Source: Phoronis australis (Eukaryota > Phoronida > Phoronidae). From it: a stretch of DNA of 64,000 nucleotides. Made by a program: the position numbers and the translations under genes. The notes beneath the pieces are model-generated. The model was given only the letters and a program-made list of their open reading frames with translations, made no database searches and was not told the DNA's origin. Location: NCBI GenBank assembly GCA_002633005.1, contig NMRA01000012.1, positions 586,487-650,486 of the forward strand, read 5' to 3'. Below, piece after piece: positions 49,615 to 61,239 of the stretch. How positions within the stretch are numbered: position 1 is the first letter of the stretch; each line of letters starts with the position of its first letter.

Positions 49615-50600
49615 TTGTTTACTTGATTATTTAATCACATGGAAGTTCCATATCAGATCCGATCCATTTGCAGACGAAAATAGTCGTATCGAACGACGGT
49701 TGGTGGATTTTCGGAAGCATAATCCGGACTTTGACGTCAAAAATAATCATACGGTGCACCAATGGCTGAAGTTAAGATATCTGTAATGCTTGACCAATTT
49801 CCTAATTGCATCTATCGGCTGATCATTAGACAGTGTGACTTGATATCATTTGCTAACTTGATAGTTTTTGCATGAATGTGCAAATTGTTATTGTGGTGTG
49901 TTAGAGTAACATTGCTTTCACATCTTTAAAGTGTGAACACCACTTTCCAATCTGATAAAACTTGCCCAGTCATACTCAGGGATTGGAACAGAGCCCCATG
50001 GACAGGATCGGCTGATGTGTGACTTTGGCATTAGATGTCAAAATTACTGCAACTCATTGCTTAAGTAAATTTTTTGTGCCTATCTGGCACCTGTCTTATG
50101 GACTGGTGTCTATGTCAACAAGTGTTAAGTAGAACCTAACCTAAAGGGTTAGAAAGTTTATTTTGTTTATTTGTTCATTTATTATATAGTTAATATGTTT
50201 ATTATTTGTGCAATTAAAAGTCTCTCCCTTTTCTCATTTTGATCTCTCACCTTTTGTCTGCGATATGAACATTAACATGAAATTGACATTTATTTAAGAG
50301 ATTGGTATAAATCTGAATTCCAATTTAACAACCCCCAGTTGGAATGCATTTGAATTATGCTCTGCATTGCTTGCAGTTTGTTCATGTGAAATTTTAACTC
50401 AAAGACAATTTGTCAGCCTTTGATTTTATTACTTAAATCTGCTCCCAACCCACTTTCTGTGAAAAATCTAACTTTTGATTTTGACCACTTACTGGTACAA
50501 AATTGTTAATTACTCAAACCAGATGTGATTTCTGGGATTGTAAAGAAATAACCATTCATTATTGCTCGAGATGAGGCTCTATATGTTGGTTTGAACTGGC
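49615..50600 (+). other. PRIMPOL 3' flank / presumed 3' UTR
   Basis: Follows the TAA stop. Contains a short CpG-rich open frame (49657-49786, see findings) and then AT-rich sequence up to the repeat array. No other gene is supported. Confidence 0.5.
50213..50218 (+). promoter_or_regulatory. possible PRIMPOL polyadenylation signal (ATTAAA)
   Basis: ATTAAA about 600 bases after the PRIMPOL stop, followed by a T/C-rich stretch. No AATAAA lies closer. Purely positional; weak. Confidence 0.3.
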
Positions 50601-50609
50601 AGATCATTT

Positions 50610-52540
50610 TGATGCACCCACATATTTATATGTGGACGCATTATGCCCTCGTCTGTGTCCGTCCGGGCGGCATCTGTCTGGCGTCCGCTGCTCTATCTCC
50701 AAAACCAATTGACGTATGTTCATGAAATTTTGCACATGTGTTCCTTTCATGAATGGGACGGCATGAGCGAACATTCGGACGGATCCGACTACCGGTGTGC
50801 CCCCCAGGGGCAATTTTAGTTTTTTACGTTTACCTCTGTATCTTCAAATGTTCTCTACTAATTTTCATAAAATTTGGTATATAGGCATATATTAGTGAGA
50901 CGACAGTATACTCCCGTTTTCGGATGGATTCGACATAGTTTGTGCCACCTAGTGGCCATTTTTACTGTTTTCAAGTCTGTTTTTTAACGTCCACTCCTCT
51001 ATCAACCAAACCGCTTTAAGCATGATTGTGAAAATTGGCATGTACTGTATGTTCTTACTATGAAGAGGATGGTTGACGATGATTTTCCGACGATTTAGAC
51101 TACTGTGGCGCCTCCTAGTGGCACTTTTGTTTTTTTTTGCGCTTATGGCTATATCTCCTAAACCGTTTGCAGCATCTTTACTAAATTTAGTAAGTGCATT
51201 TATATGATGTTGACAATAGACCATGACGACTTTCAAACAAATCTGACAACTGGTGTGCCACCTAGTGGCAATTTTATTTTATTTTTTTATGTTCACCTTT
51301 GTATCTTCAAAAGTCCTCAACATAATTTCATAAAATTTGGTGTACAGGCGTGAGATGACGCTGTCTTTCTGTTTTCAGATGGATTCGACCTAGTATGCAC
51401 CACCTAGTGGCCATTTTCATGCGCCCACATTTTTATATGTGGACGCATTATGCCGTAATCTGTGTCTGTTCATCCGTCCATCCGGGCGGCGTCCGTTCGG
51501 CGTCCAGCGTCCGCTGCTCTATCTCCGAAACCGATTGACACATGTTCATGAAATTTTGCACGTGTTCTTTCTTTGGATGGGACGGCATGAGCGAACTACC
51601 ACTCTAAGCATGATTGTGAAAATTGGCATGTATGTTCTATGAAGAGGACGGTTGACGATGATTTTCCGATGACTTCGACTATTGTGGCGCTTCCTAGTGG
51701 TAGTTTCTTTTTTTTGCACCCATAGCTGTATCTCCTAAACTGTTTGCAGGATCTTTACTAAATTTAAGAAGTGTGTTTATATGATATTGACAACGGACAG
51801 CGATGATTTTGGATGGATCTGACTACTGGTATGCCCCCTGGTGGCAATCTTAGTTTTACGTTTACCTCCGTAGCTTAAAGGTCCTCAACAGATTTTCATA
51901 AAATTTTGAATACGGGCATCTATTGGTGAGATGACGCTATCCAGTCCCGTTTTCGGATGAAATCAAGGTACTTTGCGCCAGCTAGTGGCTATTTTTGCTG
52001 TTTTCGAGTCTGTTTTTGGCGTCTACCTATCTATCAACCAAATTATTTTAAGGATGGTTTTGAAAACTGGCATATATGTGCTCAGTGTGAAGAGGACGGT
52101 TGATGACGACTTTGACTACTCTGGCGCTACGGTAGTTTTGTTTTGTTTTGCGCCCATAGCTGTATCTCCTAAACCCACAGCAGGATCTTTATTAAATTTT
52201 GTAAGTATATTTATATGAAGCTAACAACAGACAATGACGTTTTTCAGGCCGATCCAATGAACACTGTGCCTCCTAGTGGCAATTTCATTTTATTCTGTTT
52301 TCCTTAATTTGTTTCTCTGAACTTCCGTGATGGATTTCTATGAAATTTGGTGTGCAGCTTGCTATTAAAGAAGCAAGGACATGTTCCCATTTTCGGATGC
52401 ATTGTATGTTTTTGCGCCATCTAGTGACCATTTTTATGACACAAATAACCAACCCTAAAAGCACACCATTTGCGATGCATTCGTGGGCGCATTTCAACGC
52501 TTGAAGTTGCTCTTGTTTTGTGAGGGGCATGGCCGCAAGC
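50610..52540. repeat. higher-order tandem repeat array (~145-bp subunits in ~810-bp units)
   Basis: GTGGACGCATTATGCC with a short palindrome (GCGCCCACATTTTTATATGT GGACGC-type) occurs at 50613-50645 and again at 51418-51450, each followed by near-identical sequence (CTGCTCTATCTCC, ATGTTCATGAAATTTTGCAC, GGGACGGCATGAGCGAAC). Within each unit, subunits of roughly 145 bp each end in a variant of CCTAGTGGC.ATTTT (near 50810, 50950, 51113, 51258, 51406, 51687, 51838, 51977, 52266, 52428). The second unit appears rearranged: block A joins directly to a C-type block at 51595-51605. Non-coding; probably a minisatellite-bearing transposable element. Confidence 0.8.
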
Positions 52541-54121
52541 AATAACCAACTGTCATCCTCCTAATAAAAAGCCAGAAATCTAATTTGAAAACGGAGAAAG
52601 TTGAGATCTGTGTTGTAATGGCTTAAGAAGCAGGAGGGGTCAGGGTGTGTTTGTGTCTGCCCCAGTCTAAAGTATTGGGAAGTGGACATAGGGTTCTATC
52701 CCCAAGATTTCGGGTAACAATAAAACAATAACATATAAGTAGCAAAAAGTTATGCTGTATGACACCAAGTTAAGCGTTTCAATTAAACCCAGATCTTGTT
52801 TTAAAATTTAAATCAAAAAGTGAAGATTTATTTTGAGATGAATGTTGTGACAAACATTGTTAATGAAATACTCCTGAATAATACATGTTAAAATTGAACA
52901 GAAATTACAGGGTGAACCCTGCTCATTCACATGGTCCGGTCATCGTTTGATGATCAAAGAAGAATGGATAAAAGAAAAGGGAGAGGACAACCTCGGTGAC
53001 TGTTGCATTCTTAGTACGTCTTCAGTTACAGGTTGTCTATTCTGCATCATACAACCCCACAGAAGTAGGAAGCAGCAGGCAAGGGGGGTTGTCCATCATA
53101 AAAGACAGGGAACAGTTCCTTTGACAAGTGTCAGGATGCCTGTAAAAGATCGATTTGTTTTTATTTTTCCTTTGAAATGACCTCCAAAATGATAATCTTA
53201 ATTTGCCCTTAATCTTTATTTCCCGGCTATGGCGAACCTTTTTAACTTTGAGGAGGGTCTTTTGTTCTCAATGTCTCCTATTTTGCATAAACTGCCGGTC
53301 AGAGATGAGGAGGTTTGCAGGTACCTGTCATTCTTAGACCCGATCAAGTGGGTATACCCCGTTCACTTTGGTCAATTACTTATTCTGGCTGTCTTAGACC
53401 TATTTGAAGAATGGCAACCTACAGTCTCAAGTAATTTTTTAGTACTGACGCACACAGTGGTCAAACACAACCGTAGTTAATAATAAACTACTCATTACAA
53501 TGAGCCATCTGTGGCCTTCCAAGGTAATAACAAAATCTAATATTGGTACTTTCTGTAACTGCGCTCTTTTAAAAATACATTAAAATACATTAGTATGATT
53601 TTTCTGTAAAGGTGCACAGTCATTGGATCATATCTGTCTCTTTTTTCTTCCCGGCTTCATTCCAGATACCGAAACAATATACAGAGGGTGAGGTTGCCAA
53701 GAAAAGATCTTTTGTCCTTTATGATCGATTTTAGTGTGTATATTAGCACCGACTCCAACCTCGCTGAAAAGCACCCTTGTGGCATTTTTGGCCTGTGTAT
53801 GAGTGTACCTGTAGTAAGTTTTTCTCAACCTCCTTCAATAACTCTACGAAACGAGTGGTGTCGGTTTGATGCTTTTCGCGCAGCCCAAAACACTGCACCT
53901 TCCAATCATTAAATGCTTCTACGCGTAGATGTGGGTAAGTGGCTTAAATCAAAATTTCTTTTTGGCAGAAGACTGGTTTGTAGTACAATGACAAATAACC
54001 TTTACATAGCAAAACATAATTGGTTCAGGGGCCTTTTTCTTATCCTTTAGATTCTCCTTAAATTTTAACTGCATCCAGGTGTAAAAGCTACACTAGGATC
54101 ACCTTCAGTGAACCAGACATT

Positions 54122-55170
54122 ATGAAAAAGATCTGGAATTACAACCTCATTAACATGGACAAACTGCGCACCGACCTAACCGCATTTAACTGGACTGAAA
54201 TACTTAACAAAAGTGACATAAATGACGCACTCTACAACATACTAGATAATAATATCCCGTCAACCATGAGAACAATAAAAAAACAAGAACAAATCGTGGT
54301 TTAACATTAAAATTAAGTCTCAAATAAATATAAAGAAATAAACTATAGGTCATTCAGAAGATCAAATAACCCGTGCACGTTTAATTGCTACAAAGAACAG
54401 TGCAAGAGTGTGGAAGAGCAAATTGAAAAGACAAAACAAGACTATAAGATGAAAATCATCTCCAACATCAACAATATCTCCAAAAATTATAAGGAATATT
54501 GGGTAAACAAAATTCGAAGACAGGTAAAACAATCATCATACCCCACCATCCACTCGAAGGAATCCAACACTCGGGCGTCATCCAAAGCTGAAAAAAGTTA
54601 TTTCTAGACTACTTCACCGCCAAGAGTCATGCACATTGCACCAACAACAAACTTTCCTGTATTCCCAAACAACATTGGAACACCTCTGTGACATACAAGC
54701 CCATCTGAAGTCCGAAAACGACTAGAAAACATCGACGAAAACAAAAACGACGGTACCAATCAATAACCAATAAAATGATCAAGATAATAGGAAGAGAGCT
54801 AATAGTTCCTCTGACAACATTATACAACAAAATACTACAATCTGGAAAATTTCCTTTGGACTGGAAACTTGGTGTTATGATACCAATACACAAAAAGAAC
54901 TCCAAAACAGACACTGCCAACTATCGCCCCATAACACCTTATCCAAAATTTTAGAAAAAAACATTGCTCAACATATGTTTGACCTCTTTTCACAAAACCT
55001 CGTATATCGTCGCCAATTTGGATTCATGCCTGGTAACAGCACTGTCCCAACTTACAGAAATTGTACATGAAATCCACCTCCAGTTTGAGCAAGGGTACAA
55101 CGTGAGATCCGTAGTTTTAGACTTTGCGTGCACTATGCATACTTACTTCTTTTCCCGGACCAATCATTTT
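54122..55170 (+). pseudogene. truncated non-LTR retrotransposon (reverse transcriptase) relic
   Basis: The plus strand carries endonuclease-to-RT linker-like sequence (KIWNYNLINMDKLRTDL, 54128 onward; KEYWVNKIRRQV, about 54500), then RT palm blocks: PLTTLYNKILQSGKFPLDWK (about 54804-54863), NYRPI, RQFGFMPGNST, and LTEIVHEIHLQFEQG with VVLDF (about 55045-55127). The frame changes at least twice and the copy stops just inside the catalytic motif A region, so no active enzyme can be made. CR1/Jockey-like clade is my estimate. The codon style (CAC, AAC, ACA-rich) differs from the host genes. Confidence 0.75.
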
Positions 55171-57460
55171 TCGGTTCAAAAGATCGTATGCAATATAAAA
55201 TATAAAACGGAAATGTCATTTTACCTCAGGAAGAAACGATTTTATAACAGTGAAATTCCTAATTCAATTTTCGTTTTTAGCCACCTGAACAGGCTTTGAA
55301 CACATGGGCATGTATCCAAAATAATGTGTTATCTAAAATTCTTCAAGCTTCGCATTTAGCCGCATGCCCATTGGCTTCATCCAGAGGCGCTGACGGCTAT
55401 CCCTTGTATACGCGTATCGATGTTTTACCCGAGTATTTTTTAACATTCACAATTTTGGTAATTTAAAAACCATCTTAAACCATCTACGGTTTAAAATATC
55501 AGTTTTCTACACCTGCCCTTCAACAAAGCAACGTCATTGCATTCTTATTAGGCGATCATGCACCTATGTTAACAAATAGATACATAAAATATAACTCTGG
55601 ACTTACCATTAAGCACTAATCTTCCGACTTTGCGGAGCCGCCTTGCTCCTACTGAGGATTAGTTCCCACAAATCTGTCGCCCTCTGCCAGTGTTAATCAA
55701 CAATTGTAAGGCCCTGGACCTCGAGTCTGTAAGTCCGATACCCTCCATGTGTATTCAGAGCGGTTCTTGGTTTTAACTGGCCCGGCGGGCCAGCACTTTT
55801 ATTCGCTGAAGTTCGAACACTGAGCCCAACCCGGGTAACCACAATTATTCAGAGCCCCAAGGAATAAGGGGTGTATATCTCCTAATTTATGCTCCAGCGG
55901 ATGGTAAGTTGGTACTGGTCCTTAGCGAAGTTTGTTTTGTAGTAAGTCCAAAAGTTGAGTTATATATTTTTTTTTGCATCTATCATCGCTTTCTTATCGA
56001 ACCATGACAAGCAACAACTTTGGTTTAAACTAAAATTCTAGAAATGAAAGACGATTTTGGCTGAAGAGGGAGTTAATTGCTATTTTAAAAAGTTTTAATG
56101 TTCAAACTGCTATGATCCACCTTCCGACCCAAAACTCGCTTTTGGTTTAAACATTCCGGGATAGTTGTAAAACAAGCCTCCACTTGTGCATTGCTTCGAT
56201 TAGAAGCGATTTTGGGGCTTTTGAATAACTGACAATTCGTTGTTACTTGAACCAGGCTCGACCCAACGCAACCGTATGCGGCCTAAATTAAAAGAACGTT
56301 GACTGATGACGTCGGTTTACATCATCTTTACCAGTGCTTGATTAAAATACTTAGGAGTTTTCGCGAGTGATTCGTTTTATTTGTAACACACCATGATTGG
56401 TGACTTTTACCGTAAACTACTATACGTAGTTTGTTTCAAATGGATTTTTAGGTGTCGAAGACAGTTGAATATTTTGTGGGTATTTCCCATTGTTTATTAC
56501 TTGTATTTAGTGCATTAGTGATCGTAAGTGTAACCAGAACAACATTAAAAGGCTTTATTCAATGGAGTTCGCTTCACGTTATCGTCATGGGAAGTGGCGG
56601 TAAATATACTGTCCATGACTACAAAAAAAGCGATTTGGACTCGAGGCGATGCCTGACAAAATCGGTCGCTTCGTCAAAATACATGCTGCTTTGGTCCCCT
56701 TAGATGTTTCGACAATGAGAAGGTGACATTGGATGTCACGGGCACAGCCTCTAACTTTCGCCCCGTCTTACGATGGAGATCACAAACAGCTTGCAGTTAT
56801 TGATAAAGTCATACATCCGGAAACGTTTGTGACGTCTGGGGTAAACATGGAGAAGACAAATCGGCAGTTAAAGGCCATCGTCAGGAATCGACCGTCATAG
56901 CTAATAACTTCAAAAGGTTATCCTACTCACTAATGGTCCCCAAAATGCGTTTTTCGGTCGTAAAATGATTATGTCCCTCTAGTTGCAAGACTTTCAAATG
57001 GTTACGTAATCTTTAGGCAAATTCCGAAGGGATGGGAGAGAGAAAGAAATTTTTATTTTTAAATCACATAAAACATGGGTGGCCAGCAAAGGCACGGGAC
57101 GCTAATAGCTGACCACCGAGTAACAATAAATTGAATAGATATTAACAATTTTAATTGTTAATATTTAAAAAAAACAATATAAATAACAACAGAAAAAAGA
57201 ACAATGAAATAAAATACAAAGCAAGTTTATTTAATAACGTAAATTGAATGCATTTTACACAGAATTAAACATAGAGACTAGGAAACCGCACACCAATACA
57301 TGTATTATATTAAGGGCTCAGCCGGGAGAGCACGATAGACGAGCCTCCCCAGGGAGTTTGAGAGCCCTCCCCAAGAATTGTTTTAAATTCTGGTTCATTC
57401 CAGTGGTAGCCTGTGTGTCAAACTTGCACTTTTAGCACCGCAATTCGTTAGACATGTACA
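55170..57460. other. gene-poor stretch with unassigned open frames
   Basis: Contains a GC-rich patch at 55620-55860 with TGGCCCGGCGGGCCA palindrome and two TATTCAGAGC-type repeats, an 83-codon open frame at 56452-56703 and an open run ending near 56900 (see findings). None is recognised. 57000-57200 is A-rich and could be a transposon 3' end. Confidence 0.4.
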
Positions 57461-57461
57461 C

Positions 57462-57535
57462 TGCATGGGCGGCGCACCATAGGGGGCTGGGGGCAATAGC
57501 CCCCCCACTTATTTCAGTGCTGCGCCGCCCATGCA
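57462..57535. repeat. 74-bp palindromic element with perfect 15-bp arms
   Basis: TGCATGGGCGGCGCA (57462-57476) is exactly inverted at 57521-57535. Inside is a second hairpin, GGGGGCTGGGGGCAATAGCC followed by CCCCC. It looks like the end-to-end remnant of a DNA transposon or a very small MITE. Confidence 0.65.
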
Positions 57536-58531
57536 TTGTGCTCTTGACGGTTGACCGTGTGATCAACACCGCAAGTTGTGTGCGAACAACCTCATCTTCA
57601 TTAAGAATGCTTAATAACAATCCTTAAAAGAAATATAATTCTTTGAATTCTTTGGGATAAATTAGTACCTATATCTATTAAGCCACATAGAATATCGGCT
57701 ATGTGTAATTTACAAATAGTAGTCTTCAAGTTATATCTTTCGATTCCAGTCTATGCTTCATGTCTCGAAGGTGCATTCGTTCATATTCTGCGGTTTTTAT
57801 GACCAATTTGAAATTATCTCCATAGTTCCTGGTGAAAAGTTGGCAGGGCAGGAGTTATTGGGAGCAAAGGGCAGTTGTCCCGGGCCGCACCATCAAGAGA
57901 AGACTCCGTTAGAATGGGAACCACTAATTAATGTGAAAGGCTGTGTCATTAAAATGAAATGGAAAAGTGACAGTTAACTCCATCATCGAAAGACCGGCTC
58001 CCAAGAGGATAGTTACGTTGCACCGTTTAATTAACAAGGGCCAAATTTGGCTGACTTCTGCCGTAACATCACATCTTAGAAACGTCGAAACTTTCAGAAA
58101 CTGATGCCTTATGCCCTCTTCTCAAACACATCATTAGAAAAGAAATTGTTTTTAAAAAGTTCCACTTTTGCATGAGGGCTATCAAAAATAGGACAAGTGA
58201 TTTTCATGAAAAATCTTTAAACATGAATGGAACGGAAACAAAAAGATATCTTAAGAAGGTGTAACAGCGTTTTTAATAGCCACTTTGATCATTTATATCA
58301 AATAAAATTTAATCATGTCAATCTTGTTTTTTTCCTAAATTTTACTAAAAAGACATGGTCGCGTTACCCAATTAATAACCGATTCATAAAAAGTCAAAAA
58401 TCAAATTCTACAGATTTCAGAACACATGTATTTTACTTTCTTAAAATTTATAGTTTTCTAGATATTTTGCTAAATGCACAGAACTGTTGAAATGGTCCTA
58501 CGTAAAAGGTTCCACGATTTCATAAAAACAG

Positions 58532-58572
58532 GGAGAGGCAAGTGGTTGCATCACTTGGTCTCCTCTCCCTGA
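58532..58572. repeat. short GC-rich hairpin
   Basis: AGGGAGAGG.CAAGTG is followed after seven bases by CACTTG and CCTCTCCCT, giving an almost complete stem. Function unknown; eukaryotic context argues against calling it a terminator. Confidence 0.5.
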
Positions 58573-59648
58573 CGGGCCCCTCAAGAAGAAAGCGTAAGAA
58601 TAAAAATGGGAAAAAGATGGCCATGGATGCCATCAACGGTCCCATCAAGGGTCGGGGACCCTAATTATGAGGGTCAGTAGTGCCCGATACATAAACATCA
58701 GCGTCCGTCTGCACCAGGTATCATCTGTCATATGATGTATGCAATAGCGGAGTTGCAACCGAATCGATTTAACGATTGCGCATGTCCGGAAATTAGGTTG
58801 CGCAAAGGCTATTGGGATTGATTAACGTATGAGGAATGGCCGATTGGTTTGCACGACGTGTGATTTGTGTGCATTGAACTACGCTGCTGTATGTAATTCT
58901 GCCGCTATTCGCCTTAATAAGCGCCCATGCCCCTATAAGTGTCCCCACGCGTTTTCAGACTTCGCTAAAGAAAGCGCCCAGCCCATGAACTACATGCGAA
59001 AAATGCCTTACCTACGGTTCTAAAATTCTACGTCTCCAATTTATCAATTGAAAGATCCGACAGTCCTGAATTTGTAGACCACGAGCCTCACCGTCTGTTA
59101 TGTCCGTATACACTTCAAACTTACCCCGCGATTCAAAAAGAACGCAAACGTTTTGCTGCTCTTGCGAGGAATGTGCCCCACTATGGTCTGGACTTTGAAA
59201 ACAGACGGACGCAGCGTACTTGTCAGCGGGATTGCATTGTATCTTTCCGGTAGGCCTACAGATCTTTTCCGGGCTCAACAGGAATCCAAACTTCTTTGCA
59301 CACGTGAAAACTGTGAATCGAAGAGTAATGAAAATAAATCGACCAGTGTTAGCACGCGGCCAAGAAGCGCGCGCTGCATAATGTACCGGCTGTCATAGAA
59401 GACATTTAGTCGGGAACTATCTACTCATGAAACCGGTAACATATAGCATCGGCAAGAAATAAATATTGGCACTAATTTCCAAGTTTCTAATACCGTAAAA
59501 AAATTTTGCATTATTTTTAAGAGAAAACATTTAACTAATCATAATTGGTGTTTTTAAAGTCAAAATGACCCACTGATAGTGAACACATTCCCACCCTTAC
59601 ACCCCGAATATTCCGGAAAATGATATTTCACTTGTTAAATATATTTAT

Positions 59649-60065
59649 GTGAGAATATGGACTCCTCCCTCTTATACCCCATCTTTCGGACGCCCCTTGG
59701 CACTCCATCCCCTCCTCCCAAACCACCTCTCCTCATCGCACCCCCGGCTACTGCTGGTCCTACAACTCCCACACCTGCCTAAGCCCCCCACTCAGTGTCC
59801 CTACCTCCATGTCTGCTCCTCTTGCAATGGCAAACACCCGGCTAAGTCTTGTTGCAGGCAGCCCCCAGCGTCCGCTTCTTCCGTCCCCCTACCCCTCCTC
59901 GCATCCGTTTTGCCCATTCTTGCCTGCAACCTCCCTTCCCTCACCGTTTTCAGTATTGCCTGCCCCTTCGGTCCTACCTCTTTGGTGTCAGTATTGCCTG
60001 CACCTTTTTCTCCTCTATCCCTTGCCTCCTCCCATCCCTCCCCCATCCCCTCCCTCTGGCATTAG
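59649..60065 (+). pseudogene. retroelement gag-like fragment with Cys/His knuckle
   Basis: The plus frame encodes CPYLHVCSSCNGKHPAKSC, a C-x3-H-x-C-x2-C-x3-H-x4-C cluster. This CxxxHxCxxCxxxHPxxxC pattern is, to my knowledge, typical of nucleic-acid-binding segments in invertebrate retroelement ORFs, including DIRS-like tyrosine-recombinase elements. It is preceded by a Pro-rich stretch. No recombinase or RT is recognised downstream; the remainder is pyrimidine-rich and read as transposon non-coding sequence. The start of the ORF is uncertain. Confidence 0.4.
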
Positions 60066-60580
60066 TATTGCCGGTTGTATCTAGGGTATTTCTTCTTAGC
60101 TTTTCTGTTGTTGTAATACCTTCCGTGGATGTTTTTAGTTTCCTCACGTTGTTCCTAGTTTGTACTCATTTCGGCTTACTGCCTAAGTTATTGTTCAGTT
60201 TATCCACTTCTCTCACTCATCTGTTAGCCAAATTTTATTACTTCTCTCCGTCCCTGTTAGTCACTTTGTATTATTTCGCCAGTTTACTTAGGGTTAGTTT
60301 CTTTTCTCGGTTAATTAATACTGTTATTTTGTTTATATCGTCACCTTGGGTACTTCAGTTTCTGTTAGCCGCTCTGTTTTTCATATCTTACGTACTTTCT
60401 CTTTTGGTTCGGGCTTAGCCCTGCATAGCCTCTGTAACATTCAGTTCATGCTGTTGTTCGTTTACGGGGTCCTTATATACCTCTTTCCTTATCTTACTTA
60501 TGGTACTTTCGTTTCACTCCGTGTATCTTGTTTTTCCCATTTACCACTTTGCCGCTTTGTCTCATCGACACCAGGGTGAG
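59660..60580 (+). other. strongly pyrimidine-biased tract (plus strand)
   Basis: Nearly a kilobase in which the plus strand is dominated by C and T (runs such as CCCTACCCCTCCTCGC and CTCCCATCCCTCCCCC). This skew creates long open frames in several registers, including a 189-codon hydrophobic one at 59849-60418, which I do not accept as genes. It is probably part of the adjoining retroelement. Confidence 0.6.
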
Positions 60581-61174
60581 TTCACACACGGCAGCTGTTG
60601 CAGCACTTGGGTAAACGTACCTCCCCCTCCAGCCTTGGCCCCTGGAGTTAGGGTTGGGTATCCGGCTGCCAGCCTCTGTAAGTATGCGAATCTACACAAT
60701 ACCTCCTTTTTCCTCCCTTTTCTTTTGGTGCATCCCTGCGCATGGGCATGAGCTGTCTTCAACATCTCTCGTGGCGCTTTTTATTGTCCATCTTTCCAGA
60801 GATTATTATTTTATCTTTATGTTATTTGTACACTCATATTTCTGTACCTTATCAGTCATAATAAATTACGTTATATCGCCTATACACGGTCTCCTTTGTA
60901 TCTCTGGAAACGGAGCTTGCGACGCACCTATTATTTTCGGGACATATTCCGAGCATAAATAGCTGTTACACTACGGTCATGCATCCACTCACCCAGCGAC
61001 TCAATGAGTGACATGTCGGTCTTGCCGAAACAATTCTCGAACGTTTTTTTGCAGATGAGGCCAGCAAGTGCTAAATATTAAAACACGCTCTGCTTGACTG
61101 CTTGACTTAAATTTCTTTGGTTACAATGCACACCTAGATCATTACATCGCATTTACTCTGGCAAATAAACTCTG

Positions 61175-61215
61175 ATAACAAGCACACGCACGCTTACTCT
61201 CACACACACGCATAC
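61175..61215. repeat. CA-rich microsatellite
   Basis: Imperfect CACACGCA / CACACACACGCA repeats. No gene association. Confidence 0.7.
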
Positions 61216-61239
61216 AATCTTCAAAACAAACGTCACGTG

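Noticed and set aside
49598-49786. Separate small gene starting at ATG-like 49598
   Set aside because: Its first codons overlap the PRIMPOL stop region and it lacks its own promoter or start context. I keep it only as a possible alternative exon (49657-49786).
52660-52710. Second B-box-like phrase GGGTTCTATCCCC
   Set aside because: The central consensus CGA is replaced by CTA and there is no A box at suitable distance.
59849-60418. Longest open frame of the window (189 codons, hydrophobic)
   Set aside because: It arises from a pyrimidine-rich strand, which favours Leu/Phe/Ser codons and lacks stops. Overlapping long frames exist in other registers and there is no family resemblance.
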